Shown here: in pieces, positions 50,201 through 56,200 of the stretch
Layout of the letters: each line of letters starts with the position of its first letter
Numbering within the stretch: the stretch's first letter is position 1
Source of the DNA: Molossus alvarezi
Lineage: Eukaryota > Chordata > Mammalia > Chiroptera > Molossidae
NCBI GenBank assembly: GCA_037176705.1
Contig: CM073898.1
Coordinates: forward strand, 20,453,501 to 20,517,500
Direction: 5' to 3'
DNA length: 64,000 nucleotides
Program-made: the position numbers and the translations under genes
Notes under the pieces: model-generated
Database searches by the model: none
Seen by the model: the letters and a program-made list of their open reading frames with translations, nothing else
Told to the model about the DNA's origin: nothing

Positions 50201-53200
50201 ACAAAAAAAACACCCCTGGCCAATTTGGCTCAGCAGTTATAGCGTCGGCCTGCAGTCCTGAGAGACCCGGGTTTGGTTCCCACTGGAGGCATGTGCCTCG
50301 GTTGCAGTTTGTCCCCGGCTCTGGTCAGTTGTGTGGGTGGCAGCCGCTCGATGTGTTTCTTTCACATCGATGTTTCTCTCTGTCTCTCTGTTCCTCTCTC
50401 TCCCTCCCACTCTACATGAACAAAAAATGGAAAAATGTCCTCGGGTGAGGATAAAAAAACCAACAACACAAATAGGATTTGGTTTTTCTAACATAACACA
50501 AATTCCAGAGGTAGGCATATTAGGGCTGGTCCATCAGGTTATGGATGTCATCCACATTGCAGTCTTTAGTTTCAGATTTAGGCTCTTGTAGTAGAAAAAT
50601 GGCTGCTTGTCTTCTACCTTCCCCTACTCTTGCCCTCTAGTCGTTTTGAGTATCTAAAACTCATTCTCTAGTAAGTTCTTCAGGAAGAACCCTGGGGATC
50701 AGCATTCCCTAAATTCCTGAATCTTGAAAACAGTTGTGGACATTATACTTGGAAATCATTTTGGCTGGATATAAAATCCTGAGCACATATTTTATTTCCT
50801 TGAGTGTCTTAAATATACCTCCCCATTTGCCTCTGGCATAAAGCATTGCTGTAATAAAAGCATGGTGATTCATTCTGGTTTTGGGTTTTTCCCCCTTTAT
50901 ATGTGATTTGATCTTTTGCCTGATTGCCCAAAATATATATTTTTTACCATCTAGTAATTTTACTAAATTGTGTTGTGTTAGTCATTCTGTTTATTATTTC
51001 AGGTGTACTATACACCCTTTCAATAATGTTATTTTTAAAGTAATTTTTTTTAACTTTCAGGAAAGTTTTCTTTATAGTTCTTAAAATTTATTCTGGTCTC
51101 TTTGATTTTCTTCTTTGGGAACTTCTTTTATAACCATGTTGGTTTTGCCTTTTTTTCATATTTTATCTGTATTTTCTTTTGACTTTTAAAACTTCTTTTC
51201 AAAACCTTTTATTTTTCTTACAGTATACTTATATTTTTATTTGCTTTTGTATTCCTCCTAGTTTAGTCTTTATTTTTGCAGTGACTACTTCTAATTATTA
51301 TCTCATTTCTAAGGCTTTCTAATTTTGATCTCTATTGTTCTTGGCTCTTTTTTATGCTTGTTCTGATACATTTTTCAACAGTTTTAGAGGTAAATCTTTC
51401 TGGTGATCTTTTAATCTGTTCTGTATTTCCTTTTTTTTTGTTATTATAACTTTGTGTGGGATATGGATTCAGTCCTTTTCTGTGGGTCCTTTTTATGTGA
51501 AATTAGTTTTCCTGAACTTAAAAAAGTAAGGAGTGGTTAGGGTAGTATATGTCTAAATTCATAGCTCTACAGTTCCCTCTTCTGATGAGTCTATGAAGTG
51601 CAATTTCTTCTTTCCCTTGGCTCTGTTCCTCTTCCATTTTTATCTGAACCTTCTTTATCCTTTGTCTCTACTCTGACGCTCAACTGGGATTCTGTTCCCA
51701 GTTGTTTCTTCTTAATGTGGGGCTTTGCTTTGGTTACTTTTGAGAGTTCTAGGGTTCAGACTACTCCAGCTCTTCATATCTTATTGCAGACCCAGCTGCC
51801 TTTCTCAAATTCGCTGTCCTAGATTTCTATTAAGTACTGGTTTACTGCTTTGGGGTTTTTAGGTCAGTCAGATGCCCTATGCTTCCTCCTCCACAGAAAC
51901 TGATACCTTGCAGGTCTAGAGCTTATATTTGGGGTTTCTTCGGAGCAATGTGTTAGCTAGTTTTTTGTAGTCATTGGACATAGGTTTTTGGATTTGCTGT
52001 CTTAGTTTCTCTGTTCTTATGGGGATATTTGGGGAATTTCAGAAAAAGTGCCACCACTGTTGCTATCTTCCAAGAACCCAACATAATTTTTAATGGCTGC
52101 AGAGTTTTACTTTATATGATTATGCCATATTGTATTTAATCATTCTTCTATTTCCACTGTTAGCATATAAACTGGCTGAGATGAATATTTTTCTGGTGTA
52201 ATCTTTGCAAAAGAGACCTCATCCAACCAGGCTGATTTTCAACTACTCTGATCTTGGGCTTCCCAGCCTCCAGAACTAAATTTCCTTTGAAAAGAGATTA
52301 GAGGGTTGTGGTCCCTATACCATCTCAAGTCCTGAAGTGGGCCTGAAAAGATGCAGCCACACTGCCTCATTGGATCTGCACCACACAGTCCACCTGGAAT
52401 GGCTGGAGACCCAAAGACCCCTTCTTGTCTGAGATTGTCCTGAGTTGCATGTATTGTCCTTAGGTAGCCTCAAGGCCAAGAGGCTCTGAAGACCATTTCT
52501 TATGGATAGGAGTCATTGGAGGCCTCATTAGTAGTTTGTCCCACTGTTCAGTGGGCTAGGGCACTCAGCATCCCCGTTTGAGTGGTAGCTGTCCTCTCCC
52601 CTGCTAAACCTGTGTCTGTCCTGAAAGTAGACGGTGCATTAGGTTCAGGTGGAACTTAAGTAGGTGTATGTGTGTTGGGGAGCGTGGGTGCTCAAGTCAT
52701 TTGCCCACTACAACCCTGGCCACACAGAAACTTCAGGTAACCCAATCATCTAAAAGAGTTTTGGTCATATCTTCAGTAAAAGAAAGATCAATCAGTTTTT
52801 TTTGTTGTTTAAAGATTAATTTTTAGCACTGGCCAGTTTGGCTCAGCCGTTAGAGGGTCCGCCTGCAGACCACAGAGTCCTGGGTTTGGTTCCCGCTAAG
52901 GGCACGTACCTCGGTTGCAGTTTGTCCCTGGCCCGGTTGGGGTTGTGTGGGTGGCAGCTACTTGATGTTTCTCTCTCTCTTCCCCCCTTTCTCCCTCCAA
53001 CTCTATCTGAAGATAAATGCAAAAATGTCCTCGGGTGAGGGTTAAAAAAAAAGATTAATTTTTAGAAGGGGTTTTTGTGAGTAAAGAATGTTATACTCAC
53101 CCTGGCCAGTTTGGTTCAGCGGTTAGAGCATCGGCCTGCAGTCCAGAGAGACCCGGGTTCGGTTCCCGCTAAGGGCATGTGCCTCGGTTGCAGTTTGTCC

Positions 53201-56200
53201 CCGGCCCTGGCTGGTCGTGTGGGTGGCAGCCACTCGATGTATCCCTTTCACATCGATGTTTCTCTCTCTCTTTCTTCCTCTTTCTCCCTCCCATTCTATC
53301 TGAACAAAAAATGGAAAAAAATGTCCTCGGGTGAGGATTAAAAAAAAAAGAATGTTATACTCTTTATGGCTTTTGATACCAATTGCCAAATTGCTTTCCA
53401 AAAATGACAGTACCAACTTAACATTCCTTCAGTAATGTAGTTAATTTTTAATTATTCTTTTAATTGTACTTATATCAATAAATGAGTAGGCAAGTGGTTT
53501 TTTTTATTTCTTATTTTTCTAGGGAGAGAGAGAAACATCAATTGGCTGCCCTCCTGCACAGCCCCTACTAGGGTTTGAGCCCACAACCCAGGCCTCAACA
53601 ACATGCCCTGACTGGGAATTGAACCCAGACCTCTCAGTCCAGGGACAATGCTCAGTCTACTGAGCCACACCAGCCGGATAGTAGGCAAGTGTTTTTTAAG
53701 CTTGGTGGCTTCTAAAGAAAAATAATACAATCAGCTATTCAGAACGTGGCCATCTGACAACCCCAGTTATGTAGTATCTAATTAAGACCAAAGGGATTAC
53801 TAAACAAGCTTTTGAGCTTCCAAGAATAGTTGTCACAAAAGCCGTAGATTAATGCAAACACCATATAATCATAGGAGATTGTTCAAGCTCATACTGGGGA
53901 ATGGTTTCCACTAATTTTACTTTAAGATACAGTATCTTTTATAGTTTTGCATAGTGACAGCAATGAGATGGCATTGGCAAAGAACAGGGAGAAATCGAAG
54001 CTGCCTTGATTTCTAGACATGGCTTGTCTTACCTAATATTAATCAACTAGAAGTCAAATTCAAGCAACATAGATATTTTCTCTGTCTTATGATTGATAAT
54101 AATTCTTATTACTGCTCAAGTCATAGATTCAGACACATTTTAACTAAACCAACTGGTCAATTTGGGTGCATTTTATGCTTTGCTATAAGTTTTTGTTTTG
54201 AAAATCTGAGTTTATTTAGAAATCATGGAGTAATTATTGGATATTTTATTCAATTATATTTATTATATATTTTTATTTAAATTTTTATTATACAAATAGT
54301 ACCCAATTATTAGAAAAATTATAACTTACAACTAAGTCTAAAAGAAGAGAATAAAATCCTTAACAATTCTACCATCTAGAGATAAGTGCTGTCATACTTG
54401 ATATTTTTCTGTATGTATGTGTTTTGATCAAAACAGGATCAGTTATACCTACTATTATCTACTTTAAAAATATAATGTATGGGCTCAGTAGTTGAGCATC
54501 AACCAATGCACCAAGAGGTCACCGGTTCAATTCCCAGTCAGGGTACATGCACAAGTTATGGGCCCAGTCCCCAGTGGGGGGCATGCAGGAGACAGCCAGT
54601 CGATGTTCTTTCTCATCGATGTTTTTATCTCTCTCTCTCTCTCCCTCTCCCTCCCTCTCTCTCTAAAATCAATAAAGAAAAAAAATATATATATATACAC
54701 ATATATACATATATAATGTATGCTAAACGTCTTTTCAAGTTTATAAACAAACTTTTTTTTTTTACTTTATTTTTATTGTTGACACTATTATAGATGTCCC
54801 TATTTTCCCTGCCTTTGCCCACCTTCACCGAGCCCCCAGACCCCCTTCTCTTTGGCCCTCACCACACTGTTTTCTGTGTCTGGGTTATGCATACATGTTA
54901 TTTGGCTAATTGTAATACCTGGTGCTCTCTATCCTTCTAGTAACCTGGGCTAGAAACCTTTAGATTATCTTTGATGAGTCTGTCTTCTTAGTCCATTACA
55001 TCCAGTTGGGTATCAAATTCTCCCACTACTAACCCATGAAATACCATGAATCTATCTGTCCCTCCCTGATCCCACTGTGTTTGTCCTATCTCATACCTCT
55101 TCATTTTTAACCTTGACTTTTGCAGTCTTTTCCTACTTAATTGGCAATCATCCATACCTGTCATTTTTCTGAACTCGTATTATTTTATTGCTGCTATTAA
55201 AACTTACTGTCGTGATATTTAGATGCCTCTTCTAGCCTTTCTTTTCACCCCATTACCTACCTTTCTTCTTTCCATTCTTTCTTTGTTTCCTCTTTTCCTC
55301 CTGTCTTTCTTTTCTCTCTTTTATTCTTTTTCTGCCCCTGAAATATTTGTACTGTTTTTCTTTTTTAATTTTTTTCTTTATTGATTTTAAAGAGAGAAGA
55401 AGGGAGAGGGAGAGAGAGATGGAAACATCAGTGAGAGATAACATCGATAGGCCATCTCCTGCACACCTCTCACTGGGGATTGGGTCCACAACCTGGGCAT
55501 GTGCCCTGACCAGGAATCGAACCAGCGACCTCTTGTTGCATGGGTCGACGTGCAGTCAGTGAGCCACATCAGCCAGACATTGCTTTTTTATATATCAGTG
55601 ATACTGCTTATTCTTGCCCAGACATGCCATGCATTTTCATTGCTATGTCCCAAACCTGTATCTACCTTTTGAAATTTCATATAACCATCAACCCTTGATT
55701 GTCAGATGTAATTTTTTCTTGAAGTTTTCCTCAATTTGAATTAATATCTCTCTTGTCTGCCTTTCTATTGCATTTTTTTATGTACTTCATTTATATTCTG
55801 CTTTGTTATACCATGCCTGTCTTCATCCTACATGAATTTCTCTTCATATATATACCATGTTTTATTTAAAGAGTTACAAATTATTTCATTAACTCTTTAC
55901 CTTGATAATCACTACCAAGTCATCTTTAAGGACTATCAAGACATTAAGCTTTCTCTTATATTAAAGAAAATATCAAGTACTGTTATAAAATAATCATGTG
56001 TAAAGTGTTCGTTTCCAATGGAATTTTCAGTAGTGTAATTCTAAGCAGTCTCTTTTTTATGGTTTTGCCCCTTTTAGGCTGGATCAGTGCATGTAAGAAT
56101 TCGACGAGATGCAAATGAACAAATGGTTCTTGCTCATGTGACCAACAGGCTGTACACTCTAGTGTCTACTCTGACTGTTCAGATTTTCAAAGATGACTGG